46,040 nucleotides of DNA from Actinomycetota bacterium (GCA_029978705.1 JAPOIY010000021.1:1-46040), one strand, 5' to 3'. Positions 33,806 through 43,093 are shown, numbered from the stretch's first letter. Numbers and translations are program-made. Notes: generated by a model not told the origin, from the letters alone.

Positions 33806-35200
33806 ATGTCGAACGTGGATCTTGCGCGACTGCAGTTCGCGATGACCTCGATCTATCACTTCCTCTTCGTCCCGCTCACGATCGGGCTCGCTTTCCTGAC
33901 GGCGATCCTGCAGACACGGTGGCACCGTAGTGGAGACCCCAACCTCCGCAAGTTGACGCGGTTCTTCGGCAACCTGCTGCTCATCAACATCGCCATCGGC
34001 GTGGTGACGGGCCTGGTGCAAGAGTTCCAGTTCGGCATGAACTGGTCCGAGTACTCCCGCTTCGTCGGCGACGTCTTCGGCGCCCCGCTGGCCATGGAGG
34101 GCCTCGCGGCATTCTTCCTCGAGTCCACCTTCCTGGGTCTGTGGCTGTTCGGCTGGGACCGGCTGCCCAAGAAACTGCACCTGGCCTGCATCTGGCTGGT
34201 GTCCATCGGCTCCGCACTCTCGGCGCTGTTCATCATCGCCGCCAACTCGTGGATGCAGAATCCCGTCGGCTACCAGATCAACGACCAGAACGGCCGCGCC
34301 CAGCTCGACGACGTGGTCGCGATCTTCACCAACCCCGTCTTCATCAACGCCTATCTGCATGTCCTGTTCGCATCGGCGGTCACCGGCGCGGTGATGATGC
34401 TGGGGGTCGCGGGCTACCAGATCCGTAAGGGGAACAAGCAGTTCCTCACTGCGGCGAAGACGTCCCTGGTCGTCCTGTTCCCCTCGATCATCCTGGCCAT
34501 GGGAGTCGGCAGCGAGTTGGGCGTCATCGAGGCCACCTACCAGCCGATGAAGATCGCCGCCGCCGAAGCCCAGTGGGAGACCTGCCAACCCTGCTCCTTC
34601 AGCCTCTTCCAGATCGGGGGCGGCAACGACGACCAGGACCCGAAGCAGATCATCGAGGTGCCCTACTTGCTGTCGATCCTGGCGACGAACTCGCCCGACG
34701 GCCAGGTCGTCGGCCTCAACGAGCTGCAGGCTCAGTACGAACAGGAATACGGCCCCGGCTACTACGTACCGAACGTGTTCGTCCAGTACTGGTCGATGCG
34801 ACTCATGGCCTACACGGCCTCGGCGGTCGCGCTACTCGGCGCGCTGGGCCTCTTCCTCTGGTGGCGCAAGAAACTGGAGGGCGCCCGGTGGTTCTGGGGT
34901 CTGGCCATCATCGGGATCTTCACTCCCTACGTCATGAACACGGCCGGGTGGATGCTCACCGAGAACGGCCGCCAGCCGTGGATCGTGCAGGGCCTCATGA
35001 AGACGGAGAGCGCGGCCAGTCCTTCCGTGACCGCGCTGGAGATCTGGATCAGCATCATCGTGTTCGCCCTGGTCTACATCATCCTGGGCGTCATCTGGGC
35101 GTCGCTGATGTTCCGGGCCGCCCGCAAACCGCTGCCTGAGGACGAACCGACGGCCCCCGACGACAAGAGCCGCGACGACGTCCCGGCCCTCACCTACTGA
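33806..35200 (+). CDS. cydA: Cytochrome bd ubiquinol oxidase subunit I
   Basis: 464 residues from the ATG at 33806 (GGAG 6 nt upstream); an ATG at 33794 is in frame but less likely. Conserved features are His18 (high-spin haem ligand in MTSIYHFLFVPLTIG), EFQFGMNWSEYSRFVGDVFG, YLHVLFASAVTGAVMMLG (haem b558 His), VQYWSMRLMAY (Met ligand) and GWMLTENGRQPW at the quinol site. The Q-loop is short, as in other actinobacterial forms. The enzyme oxidises quinol and reduces oxygen with high affinity, without pumping protons. A TACGAT sequence at 33762-33767 could be the -10 element. cydB follows 17 nt later; cydDC is not in the window. Confidence 0.97.
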   Translation: MSNVDLARLQFAMTSIYHFLFVPLTIGLAFLTAILQTRWHRSGDPNLRKLTRFFGNLLLINIAIGVVTGLVQEFQFGMNWSEYSRFVGDVFGAPLAMEGLAAFFLESTFLGLWLFGWDRLPKKLHLACIWLVSIGSALSALFIIAANSWMQNPVGYQINDQNGRAQLDDVVAIFTNPVFINAYLHVLFASAVTGAVMMLGVAGYQIRKGNKQFLTAAKTSLVVLFPSIILAMGVGSELGVIEATYQPMKIAAAEAQWETCQPCSFSLFQIGGGNDDQDPKQIIEVPYLLSILATNSPDGQVVGLNELQAQYEQEYGPGYYVPNVFVQYWSMRLMAYTASAVALLGALGLFLWWRKKLEGARWFWGLAIIGIFTPYVMNTAGWMLTENGRQPWIVQGLMKTESAASPSVTALEIWISIIVFALVYIILGVIWASLMFRAARKPLPEDEPTAPDDKSRDDVPALTY

Positions 35201-35217
35201 CGGGCTCGGAGGGCATC

Positions 35218-36291
35218 ATGGATCTGGCCAACGTCTGGTACCTCATCATCGCGATCTTCTGGATCGGGTTCTTCGTCCTCGAGGGATTCGACCTGGGAGT
35301 GGGCGTGCTGCACCGTTTCGTCGGTAACGACGACGTCGAGCGGCGGGTCGCCATCAACACGATCGGGCCCTTCTGGGACGCGAACGAGGTGTGGCTGATC
35401 GTCGGCGGCGCTGCCATCTTCGCGGCCTTCCCCGCGTGGTACGCCACCATGTTCTCGTCGCTCTACCTGGCACTGGTCCTGGTACTGGTGGCCCTGATCG
35501 TGCGGGGCGTCGCGTTCGAGTTCCGCGGGAAACGCGACTCGCAGCGCTGGCGGTCGGGCTGGAGTTGGGCGCTCACCATTTCCAGCGCCCTGGTTCCGCT
35601 GCTGCTCGGGGTCGGCGTCGGAGACCTCCTGGTCGGTCTGCCCATCGATGCGGACCAGAACTTCACCGGCACCTTCTGGAACCTGCTCACCCCGTACGGG
35701 CTGTTGACCGGCGTGACGCTACTGGTGTTGTGTCTGGCCGACGGAGCGGCCTTCCTCGCTCTGAAGACCACCGACGACATCCGGGAACGCAGCCGCGCCC
35801 TGGCCGTTCGCTTCGGCATCATCGGCCTGATCCTGGCGGTCCTATGGGTGCTCTACACGGTGCTCGGGCCGGGCGGTCCGAAGCCTCTGGCGCTGGTCTT
35901 CATGGTCGTCGCGGCCCTCGGCATCGCCGCCGGGGTCCTCTACCAGACGAAGGGCCGCGACACCGCGGCATTCACCGGTACCGCCCTGGGCATCGGGGGA
36001 GCGGTTGCAGCGCTCTTCGCCTCGCTGTTCCCGAACGTGATGGTGTCGTCCACCTCCGCCGCCAACAACCTGACGGTCGCCAATGCCTCCAGCGGCAGCT
36101 ACGCGCTGACGATCATGACGGTCGTCGCAGTGATCATGTTCCCGATCGTCCTCGCCTACCAGATCTGGAACTACTACGTGTTCCGGGCGCGGCTGCAGGC
36201 CCCCAAGGAACTAGTTGCGGACGTCCCGGGTCTGAAGCGCGACGTACCCGATGCCGGCAAGGACGAGACCAGCGACCGCCAGCACCAGTAG
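35218..36291 (+). CDS. cydB: Cytochrome bd ubiquinol oxidase subunit II
   Basis: 357 residues, eight membrane segments. The N-terminal WYLIIAIFWIGFFVLEGFDLG, PFWDANEVWLI and FPAWYATMFSSLYL segments are diagnostic of CydB. GGAGG lies a few nt before the ATG. It forms the complex with CydA, encoded immediately upstream, and transcription is surely shared. The last 27 codons (APKELVADVPGLKRDVPDAG...) are a hydrophilic tail that overlaps by 81 nt the 3' end of the convergent ABC permease gene, which is unusual for a respiratory gene. Confidence 0.97.
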   Translation: MDLANVWYLIIAIFWIGFFVLEGFDLGVGVLHRFVGNDDVERRVAINTIGPFWDANEVWLIVGGAAIFAAFPAWYATMFSSLYLALVLVLVALIVRGVAFEFRGKRDSQRWRSGWSWALTISSALVPLLLGVGVGDLLVGLPIDADQNFTGTFWNLLTPYGLLTGVTLLVLCLADGAAFLALKTTDDIRERSRALAVRFGIIGLILAVLWVLYTVLGPGGPKPLALVFMVVAALGIAAGVLYQTKGRDTAAFTGTALGIGGAVAALFASLFPNVMVSSTSAANNLTVANASSGSYALTIMTVVAVIMFPIVLAYQIWNYYVFRARLQAPKELVADVPGLKRDVPDAGKDETSDRQHQ

Positions 36292-37794
36292 CGGTACGGG
36301 GTTCACTTCCTGCGTCGGCAGCGTGGGCACGTGGGAGAACGGTGAGATGTTCACCGCCCAGCTCGGCAGTCCGAAGACGGGCCCGAGTTCGGTGAGCAGC
36401 GCGAAGAAGCCCATCACGAGCCACACCAGTCCCGCCCACCGGGGCAGGACACCGACGAAGACCAGCGCCAGACCGATCGCGAAGATGAGCGCCGGCAGCC
36501 ACACCGCCGCGGCGGTGAGGAGTCGGCGTACATCGTCGAGGAACGACTCCCCCTGCACCCCGAACGCGATCCCCAGGACCGCACCCAGAACGGTGAGCAC
36601 CAAGACGCCGCCCACCACAGCGAGGAGCACGTAGGCGCTCACCCACCGGGACCGGCGGGTGCGGGTGGTCAGGGCGAGGCTCGTGCGTCCTGCTTGCTCC
36701 TCGGTGTGCAGCCGCATCACCAGGGAGACGACGAAGAACGTCGCGAGGACACCGCCGATCCCGATGTAGGTCGCCAGGAAGGCGTCGACGATCGCCCCCG
36801 ACCCCCCGAGGGCGGTGAACACGTCGGTGAGCGCCGGGCTGCTCTCCGCGAACTGGATGAGCGACTCCCGGGAGACACCCAGCACGACCCCGACCAGCGC
36901 ATATCCCACGATCCACCACAGCAGCGTCGCGCGTTCCAGCCGCCACGCCAGCGAGTAGGCGCCCCGCAGGCGGGGCGGGGCGGCGGCGCGGCCGGGCCGC
37001 TCGGCGAAGGCTGCGGCCGTGACGTCGCGACGGCCCTGGATGGCCGTGGCCAGGACCAGGAGGACCGCTGTGAGACCCAGCGGGACGACCAGGACTTCCC
37101 AGTGGTTGCCGCCGAAGGGGTCGGCCTTGGCGATCCAGCCGAAGGGCGACGCCCACTGCAGGGCGCTGGCCTGCAGGTTGCCGATGCCCGCAACCACCCA
37201 GGACAGGACGAGGATGGCGCCGGCGATGCCGTTGGCGCTGCGGGCGGAGTGGGTGAGCTGGTTGGTGACGGCCGCAACCCCGGTGAACACGAGTGCGGCG
37301 GCCGCGCCCATCACGGTGAACAGCAGCGACCCCTGCCCGTCCAGCCCCACGGCGACCATCAAGCCGGTCCCGACGGCGACGAACAGCAGGCTGCTGATGA
37401 GTGTGACGCCGACCGCGGCGTACAGCGGGGCGACCCGGGCGGCGCGCCCGGCGAGCAGGAGATCCGCACGCCCGGACTGCTCCTCCGCCCGGACGTGCCG
37501 GGTGACGGTGAAGATGTTCACCAGGCCCAGGACGAACACGATGCCGACGCCGATCCGCCAGGCGGTGAGCCCTCCGGTCGACAGGGGGTTGGTGAGCGGG
37601 CCCAGCAGGGCCGTGAGGGCGGGGTTGCCGGACAGGATCGCCACGAGTTGCAGCCGCTCGTCGGCCGTCGGGTACAGCCGGTCCCACGAGGCGGCGACGC
37701 CGACGACCATGACGGCCAGCAGCGCGACCCAGACCAGGATGCGGAACTTGTCGCGGGACAGGTCGAAACGCAGCAGGGACGCGGTTCCGCTCAC
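36211..37794 (-). CDS. ABC-2 type exporter permease (polyketide antibiotic transporter-like)
   Basis: 527 residues with about 12 membrane segments arranged as two similar halves. Each half has an RAEEQSGRADLLLAGRAARV or HTEEQAGRTSLALTTRTRRS coupling-helix motif typical of the tetronasin-resistance/ABC-2 permease family. The start is a GTG at 37794 that overlaps the ATPase stop as GTGA. Together with the ATPase it would form a multidrug or lipid exporter. No biosynthetic cluster is adjacent, so the substrate is unknown. Its 3' end overlaps the cydB tail by 81 nt on the opposite strand. Confidence 0.9.
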   Translation of the reverse strand: MSGTASLLRFDLSRDKFRILVWVALLAVMVVGVAASWDRLYPTADERLQLVAILSGNPALTALLGPLTNPLSTGGLTAWRIGVGIVFVLGLVNIFTVTRHVRAEEQSGRADLLLAGRAARVAPLYAAVGVTLISSLLFVAVGTGLMVAVGLDGQGSLLFTVMGAAAALVFTGVAAVTNQLTHSARSANGIAGAILVLSWVVAGIGNLQASALQWASPFGWIAKADPFGGNHWEVLVVPLGLTAVLLVLATAIQGRRDVTAAAFAERPGRAAAPPRLRGAYSLAWRLERATLLWWIVGYALVGVVLGVSRESLIQFAESSPALTDVFTALGGSGAIVDAFLATYIGIGGVLATFFVVSLVMRLHTEEQAGRTSLALTTRTRRSRWVSAYVLLAVVGGVLVLTVLGAVLGIAFGVQGESFLDDVRRLLTAAAVWLPALIFAIGLALVFVGVLPRWAGLVWLVMGFFALLTELGPVFGLPSWAVNISPFSHVPTLPTQEVNPVPLLVLAVAGLVLAGIGYVALQTRDVRN

Positions 37795-38891
37795 GAGGAC
37801 ACCTGCTGGCCAGCGGGCACGCGGTCGCTGTCCCGCAGGGAGATGACCGGTTCGGGGTCGTCGCTGTCGTCACCCGACTCGTCGTCCGGCAGCGCCACGT
37901 CGCGCGGGTCGGCGCCGTAGTGACGCAGGAACACCTCTTCCAGGCTGGGAGGGCGGCAGTCCAAGCTCACGGGTCCGGCGTTCTGCACCGCGGTCAGGAC
38001 AGTGGCCAGACCGGCCGCGCCGACCTCGCACGTGACGCGGTCGGCCGAGATGTCCAGGTCGTGGATGTGGTCGGACTCGACCAGCCCGACCACGGGCCGT
38101 TGGGTGGTGGCGGTGACCCGCGTCCGGCTCAAGTGGCGCAGGTCCAGCAGCGTGCCGGACTCGATCGTGCGGCCCTTGCGGATCAGGGTGACGTGGTCGG
38201 CGATCGCCTCCACCTCGCTCAGCATGTGGCTGGACAGCAGCACGGTCGCCCCGGCGTCCCGGCGTTCCGTGATGCACTCGCGGAACACCTGGCCCATGAG
38301 CGGATCGAGCCCATCGGTGGGCTCGTCCAACAGGTACAGCGGGACGTCGGCGGCCAGGGCGGCGATGAGGGCGATCTTCTGCCGGTTGCCCTTGGAGTAG
38401 GTGCGCACCTTCTTGCGGGGATCGAGTTCGAACCGCTCAATGAGCTCGTCGCGCCGCACGGGCGTCACCTTGCGCATCCGCAGGAGGAGATCGATGGTCT
38501 CCCCGCCGCTGAGCTGCGGCCACAGCTCCAGGTCGCCGGGCACGTACGCGAGGAACTGGTGCAACCGGGCCGCGTCCTGCCAGGGGTCGAGCCCCATGAC
38601 GGTCAGGACCCCCTCGTCGCGCTGCGCCAACCCGAGGAGGATCCGCAGGAACGTCGTCTTGCCGGCACCGTTGGGGCCGAGGAAGGCGTGGATCTCGCCT
38701 TCGGAGACCTCGATCTCGAAGCCGTCGAGGGCGTCGGTGGAGCCGAACGTCTTGCAGATGCCGCGCCCGGCGATGACCGGGCCCTCGAACTCGGGGGGTT
38801 CCGGCGCCGCTGTCTCCTCGTCGGCAGCGGGAGCGGCGACGTCGTCGCCCTCCGACGTGGCGGCGGCCAATTCCTCGTCCGGTGCGGTCAT
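37791..38891 (-). CDS. ABC transporter ATPase of the exporter
   Basis: 366 residues. After an acidic Glu/Ala N-terminal extension (about 1-36), the ATPase has Walker A GPNGAGKTT (72-80), Q-loop region YVPGDLELWP, signature YSKGNRQK in place of LSGGQ (usual for this permease type), Walker B LYLLDEPTDGLDP and the His switch SSHMLSE. The C-terminal domain (about 255-340) is the DUF4162-like tail of the DrrA/NatA group, ending in an Asp/Glu-rich stretch (LPDDESGDDSDDPEP). It is the first gene of the two-gene operon and energises the permease. Confidence 0.94.
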   Translation of the reverse strand: MTAPDEELAAATSEGDDVAAPAADEETAAPEPPEFEGPVIAGRGICKTFGSTDALDGFEIEVSEGEIHAFLGPNGAGKTTFLRILLGLAQRDEGVLTVMGLDPWQDAARLHQFLAYVPGDLELWPQLSGGETIDLLLRMRKVTPVRRDELIERFELDPRKKVRTYSKGNRQKIALIAALAADVPLYLLDEPTDGLDPLMGQVFRECITERRDAGATVLLSSHMLSEVEAIADHVTLIRKGRTIESGTLLDLRHLSRTRVTATTQRPVVGLVESDHIHDLDISADRVTCEVGAAGLATVLTAVQNAGPVSLDCRPPSLEEVFLRHYGADPRDVALPDDESGDDSDDPEPVISLRDSDRVPAGQQVSS

Positions 38892-38954
38892 GGGGGACAG
38901 GCTAAGCCGTGATCGGGCGCGGTTTGGCCACTCGGTGGGTCTGTGACCGCCCCG

Positions 38955-39236
38955 TCACTTTCCCAGGGTGTCGTCGATGTCCGCGGCCAGCCCCAGGTCT
39001 TTGGCGGTGACCCCGCCCGCCGAGTGGGTGGCCAGCCGGAAGGTGACCGATCGCCACCGGATGTCGATGTCCGGGTGGTGGTCGGCCCGCTCAGCGGCGA
39101 CCGCCACAGCCGCCACCCCCAGCACAGCCTCGGCGAACGAGGGGAACTCGTAGGTCTTGCTGATGGATGCGGTATCACCCATCCACCCGGACAGGCCCGC
39201 GAGGGCCTCCCGGACCGCCATCTCGTCCAGCGTCAT
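38955..39236 (-). CDS. 4a-hydroxytetrahydrobiopterin dehydratase (pterin-4a-carbinolamine dehydratase)
   Basis: 93 residues, normal PCD length. The family core ADHHPDIDIRW (His53, His54) and THSAGGVTAKD (His71) is intact. It dehydrates 4a-hydroxy-tetrahydropterin, regenerating the cofactor of aromatic amino acid hydroxylases, but is also widespread in bacteria without such hydroxylases, where it acts in an unclear pterin or molybdopterin role. The start ATG lies one base after the stop of the upstream saccharopine-dehydrogenase-like gene (TGAcATG), so it is translationally coupled to that gene. Confidence 0.93.
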   Translation of the reverse strand: MTLDEMAVREALAGLSGWMGDTASISKTYEFPSFAEAVLGVAAVAVAAERADHHPDIDIRWRSVTFRLATHSAGGVTAKDLGLAADIDDTLGK

Positions 39237-39237
39237 G

Positions 39238-40647
39238 TCAGACCTTCCTCGCCTCGATGATCATTCCGGCCACCCGCAGGTTGGTGATGAGGACCTCCCC
39301 TACGCCGACCGCGGGCGTGAGCACACCGTAGCGCCGGGGCAGACCGTCACCGGCCAGGGTGAGTCCGGTGGTGCCGAGCATCAGGGACGTAGCCGCGTAT
39401 CCCGGGTCGCCCTGGGCCGCGACGCGGGCGCGGTACGGGGCACCCGTCGTGGTGCGGGTGTGCAGTTCGATGGTGAAGTACCCCTTCGCCCGCGTCTCGT
39501 CGCCGGGCCCGGCCCCGGGTTCGGGCAGCACGCGCCCGGCCAGCGTGCGCACCTGCGGCAACGCCAGCGCCGCCTCCCCGACAGCCATACCGACCGCCAT
39601 GCCGGTGGCCGCCAGGCGCCCGGGCAGGCCTTTGCCGCACGACACGTACTCGGCGTACCGGAACTGGCGGCCGTACGAGAAGTCGGTGAGCGCGTTGCTG
39701 CGGCGCACGACCCGCGAGTTGATGGGTCCCATGATGAACGGGGCCAGCCACGTACCGGTGACGTCGTCGTGCACCACCCCGCGGGGGTCGCCGGTGTCGC
39801 CCGGCGATGGCTCCCCCGGTCGGTCCGGGGACAAGGCGTAAGGGTCGGCCAACAGGGAGGCCGCCAGGTCGTCGCCCTTGGCCCGATCCAACTCGTTGAG
39901 CCCGGATGCGATGGTTCCGCCGCTGACCCCGCCCTTCGCCCCGGTCACGATGAAGCGGGTGCCCAGCAGCCGGGCGGCGGGATCGTCGTGGCGGGCGGCT
40001 GCTGCGAGAGCGAGCACGCCGAGATCGCTGGGGATGGAGTCGAAGCCGCACGAGTGAACGATGCGGGCCTTGTTGGCGCGGGCAACGGTGTCGAATCGGT
40101 CGATGCTGTCGCGCATGAACAGCACCTCGCCGGTGAGATCGCAGTAGTTGGTCCCCGCGGTCGCGCAGGCTTCCACGACCGGGAGGCCGTACTTGGCGTA
40201 GGGGCCGACCGTGCTGATCAGCGCAGTCGTCCCGGCGGCCATCCGGGCCAGGGACGCGGGATCAGCGCTGTTGGCGGTGACGAGCGGCCACTTCGCGGCA
40301 TGCCCTCCGATCTGCGCCCGGATGGTGCGCAGCTTCCCCTCGCTGCGCCCGGCCAGAGCGATCCGCACATTGCCGGGGGCGTTCTTGGCGAGGTAGGCGG
40401 CGACCAGCTGCCCGGTGAAGCCGGTGGCGCCGTACAGGACCAGGTCGTGGTCGCGCCGCGGTGTCGCCGTCGTTGATGAGGTGGCGGCCCGGGGCGAGGC
40501 TTTCCGGGCGGAAGCCTTGGTGGTCCCGGCCTTCTTCGTGGTCGTGGTCTTCGTGGTCGCGGTCTTCTTCGCGGTACTGGACTTCTTGCGGGTGGCCCTC
40601 TGGGCGGACGCGGCCTTCCCTGGCGTCTTCTTCGCGGCGCTCGTCAT
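39238..40647 (-). CDS. Saccharopine dehydrogenase-like (trans-acting enoyl reductase type) protein with Lys/Ala-rich N-terminal tail
   Basis: 469 residues. Residues 1-65 are a low-complexity basic tail (KKTPGKAASAQRATRKKSST and further KKTATTK, KKAGTTK units) like histone H1/HU C-tails of actinobacteria. The Rossmann domain starts at residue 68 (DLVLYGATGFTGQLVAAYLA), followed by LAGRSEGKL, STVGPYAKYG, CATAGTNYCDLTGE and GFDSIPSDLG, all typical of the saccharopine dehydrogenase NADP-binding family that includes mycobacterial Rv2449c and trans-acting enoyl reductases of lipid synthesis. GGTGG lies 5 nt upstream of the ATG at 40647. The tail may bind nucleic acid or an anionic surface and is not needed for the fold. 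The enzyme's substrate is unknown. Confidence 0.85.
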   Translation of the reverse strand: MTSAAKKTPGKAASAQRATRKKSSTAKKTATTKTTTTKKAGTTKASARKASPRAATSSTTATPRRDHDLVLYGATGFTGQLVAAYLAKNAPGNVRIALAGRSEGKLRTIRAQIGGHAAKWPLVTANSADPASLARMAAGTTALISTVGPYAKYGLPVVEACATAGTNYCDLTGEVLFMRDSIDRFDTVARANKARIVHSCGFDSIPSDLGVLALAAAARHDDPAARLLGTRFIVTGAKGGVSGGTIASGLNELDRAKGDDLAASLLADPYALSPDRPGEPSPGDTGDPRGVVHDDVTGTWLAPFIMGPINSRVVRRSNALTDFSYGRQFRYAEYVSCGKGLPGRLAATGMAVGMAVGEAALALPQVRTLAGRVLPEPGAGPGDETRAKGYFTIELHTRTTTGAPYRARVAAQGDPGYAATSLMLGTTGLTLAGDGLPRRYGVLTPAVGVGEVLITNLRVAGMIIEARKV

Positions 40648-40689
40648 ATGGCCACCGTAGCGACCGGACCCGGGATGTGGATCCCCGTG

Positions 40690-42423
40690 TCAGTCGACAG
40701 CGACCCACTCCGCGCCCGTCAGGGCCCGGTAGGCCTTCGTCGCGCTCGTGACGGTGGGGTAGAACTGGTCCTCCGTCAACTGCTCGAACAGGCCGTACTG
40801 GCCGAGCTTCTCCTTGACCTTCCCTTTCATCTCGGCGATGACGAGCCGGTGCCCCCGCTTCTCCAGGTCTGCATCGAGATCCTCCAACATGTCGCACGCG
40901 GTCGTGTCCGCGTCGCTGATGGGCTCGGCGGCAACCACGATCCAGGCGGGCTGGATGTCGCGCATCGCGTCGCTTTGTTCCATCACGAAGGCCGCGAAGG
41001 TCTTCGCGTTGGCGAAGATCAGGGGGGCGTCGAAGCGGACGATTGTGCACCCGGGCAGGCGCCAGCCGTCGTCCTCGTCGTACCGCTCCAGGTCGTGGTA
41101 GCCGGGTGTGTCGTCCAGGCGCCCCAGGACGGCGTGGTACGGCCACCACAGGCGCCGGAAGACGTTGGCGATGGACATGCCGACGGCGATCACGATCCCG
41201 GGCAGGACGCCGAGGACGACGACTCCGACGAACGCCGTCATCATGATCAGGAAGTCGGTGCGGCGCTGCCTCCAGAGCCGCCGGGACGCGGGGATGTCGG
41301 CCAGCGACCAGGCCGCGGCGATGACGACGGCGCCCAGGGTGGGTTGGGGCAAGGTCTGCATGAGGCCGGGGAGTGCCACGAGCATGAGCGTGATCACGCC
41401 CGCGCCCACCAGGCCGGTGAGTTGGCTCTTGGCTCCCGCCTGGTCCGCGACGGCCGTGCGGGAGCCGCTGGTGGACACGGGGAAGCCCTGGAAGAAGCCG
41501 GTGGCGATATTGGCCGCCCCGATGCCGATCATCTCCTTGTTGCCGTCGACCGTCTCGCCGCGCCGGGCCGCGAACGACGAGGCCGTCGAGATGGTGTCGG
41601 TCAGGGCGACCAGCGCGATGCTGACCGCTCCCGCCAGCAGCACTCCCACGTCGGCCGGGGAGACCGAAGGCCAGGTGAAGGCGGGGAACCCCTGGGGCAG
41701 CACCCCCACGACCTTGACCCCGTGAGTCGCGAGGCTCAGGGCCGCGGAGACCACGAGCGCGAAGATCACGGCGACGAGCACACCCGGGATCTTCGGCAGC
41801 CACTTGTTGACGGCCAGGATGATGAGCAGGCTGACGATCCCGATGGCAGCGGCCGCGGGAACGACATCCCCTCCCGCCACACCCGCCACGAACCCGGTGA
41901 CGTCGCCGAAGAACCCGTCCGAGGTGACAGAGAAGCCGAGGAGTTTGTCCAACTGGCTGACGATGATCGTGAGCGCCAGACCGTTCATGTAGCCGAGCAT
42001 CGTGGGTTTGGACAGGAGGTCGGCCACGAAGCCGGCCTTCCACACCCCCGCCGCGACCATGATGGCGCCGGTCATGAGCGACAGCATCGACGCCAGCGCC
42101 ACAGCTTTCGCGGGATCGCCGTCGGCAATCACCAGGGGGAGGACGGTCGCCGCGATCATGGGGCCGAGGGACGAGTCCGGCCCGAGCACGAGGATGCGGG
42201 ACGCGCCGAAGATGGCGTAACCGATGAGGCACAGCACGGACGTGTAGAGGCCGGTGACCGGCGGCAGGCCCGCCAGCTCGGCGTAGGCCATTCCCTGTGG
42301 CACCAGCAGCGCCGAGAGCACGATGCCCGCCATTACGTCGCGCGGCAACCACGCCGGCTGGTACGGCAGCAGGGCTTGGAAGACCACCCGGTGGGGGTGG
42401 GTCGCAGCCTCGGCGATGCTCAC
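40690..42423 (-). CDS. SulP-family anion transporter with STAS domain
   Basis: 577 residues from a GTG at 42423. The membrane domain has the SulP signature GLPPVTGLYTSVLC and LVLGPDSSLGPMIAATVL in the expected order, ten to fourteen spans, then a cytosolic STAS domain (about 445-560, GCTIVRFDAPLIFANAKTFA ... IVVAAEPISDADTTACDML). Family members move sulfate, bicarbonate or dicarboxylates, often with Na+ or H+. The longer frame to 42909 runs over the neighbouring secreted gene and should be ignored. The ribosome binding site is weak. It is divergent from the small secreted gene at 42499. Confidence 0.92.
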   Translation of the reverse strand: MSIAEAATHPHRVVFQALLPYQPAWLPRDVMAGIVLSALLVPQGMAYAELAGLPPVTGLYTSVLCLIGYAIFGASRILVLGPDSSLGPMIAATVLPLVIADGDPAKAVALASMLSLMTGAIMVAAGVWKAGFVADLLSKPTMLGYMNGLALTIIVSQLDKLLGFSVTSDGFFGDVTGFVAGVAGGDVVPAAAAIGIVSLLIILAVNKWLPKIPGVLVAVIFALVVSAALSLATHGVKVVGVLPQGFPAFTWPSVSPADVGVLLAGAVSIALVALTDTISTASSFAARRGETVDGNKEMIGIGAANIATGFFQGFPVSTSGSRTAVADQAGAKSQLTGLVGAGVITLMLVALPGLMQTLPQPTLGAVVIAAAWSLADIPASRRLWRQRRTDFLIMMTAFVGVVVLGVLPGIVIAVGMSIANVFRRLWWPYHAVLGRLDDTPGYHDLERYDEDDGWRLPGCTIVRFDAPLIFANAKTFAAFVMEQSDAMRDIQPAWIVVAAEPISDADTTACDMLEDLDADLEKRGHRLVIAEMKGKVKEKLGQYGLFEQLTEDQFYPTVTSATKAYRALTGAEWVAVD

Positions 42424-42498
42424 CCGGTCAGAGTGCCAGGCGACGGCACAACCAGGGAAACGCTGGACCGGCGTGGCTGCGCCGCCTATCGTCAAGCC

Positions 42499-43008
42499 AT
42501 GCGCAAACTCGCCTCTCTCGCCATTGCCGGTGCCGCCGGTACCGCCCTCGTCCTGGGGTTGCCGGCCGCCGCCGGCGCCGCCAACAACGTCATCAAGATC
42601 GACAAGAGCATCAACAAGGTCCGGATCGGCAACAAGCAGCACGTCGTCATCAACAAGGTCGGAGAGGATCCGAAGAAGATCGTCTCGGGGACCGACGTGG
42701 CCCTCAACATCCCCTACAAGGACCTGTACTTCTCCAACAAGTTCATGGTCCGCGTCCTGGCCGACGACATCGGCACCACGTGGATGACCACCAAGTCGAA
42801 GAAGGTCACGACGTCCGAAGGCATCGGGGTGGGATCCACGAAGGGCGAGCTCAAGAGCGCCTACGACGTCATCTGCGAGCGGGTGGACGCCAGCCGCAAG
42901 ATCTGCCACACGGGGCCCAAGAACCCCGAGCCGGGTGAGACCCGCACCGACTTCCGGCTCACGAACAACGTGATCACCGAGGTCAGCGTGGTGTCCTTCC
43001 TGGACTGA
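42499..43008 (+). CDS. Small secreted protein, tandem paralogue A (BamE-like repeats)
   Basis: 169 residues with a signal peptide (MRKLASLAIAGAAGTALVLG, cleaved near AGA). Two short motifs resemble the BamE/SmpA fold core: NKVRIGNKQHVVINKVGEDP and GIGVGSTKGELKSAYDV (glycine, six residues, helix). It contains two cysteines, CERVDASRKIC. It is homologous over its full length to the gene at 43094, sharing NxIKxDKSIN, GVGS, SAYxVxCE and a closing LD. Function is unknown: perhaps a lipid- or wall-associated structural protein. It stands in a small tandem array separated by a hairpin terminator. Confidence 0.85.
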   Translation: MRKLASLAIAGAAGTALVLGLPAAAGAANNVIKIDKSINKVRIGNKQHVVINKVGEDPKKIVSGTDVALNIPYKDLYFSNKFMVRVLADDIGTTWMTTKSKKVTTSEGIGVGSTKGELKSAYDVICERVDASRKICHTGPKNPEPGETRTDFRLTNNVITEVSVVSFLD

Positions 43009-43021
43009 CCTCTATCTCACG

Positions 43022-43056
43022 CTGTCCCCGGGTGCTCCGCGAGTGCCCGGGGACAG
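43022..43056 (+). terminator. Strong GC hairpin between the two secreted paralogues
   Basis: An 11-bp perfect stem CTGTCCCCGGG / CCCGGGGACAG encloses a 13-nt loop, 14 nt after the stop of paralogue A. There is no T-run, as is common for GC-rich actinobacterial terminators, so its strength is uncertain. Confidence 0.6.
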
Positions 43057-43093
43057 TCGTCTCCGGGGGAGGTAGCCGGGTTAGGGTGCTGCC

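Noticed and set aside
38401-38430. ABC signature YSKGNRQK considered as a defective LSGGQ
   Set aside because: This variant is normal for ATPases partnering tetronasin/ABC-2 type permeases, so it is not evidence of decay.
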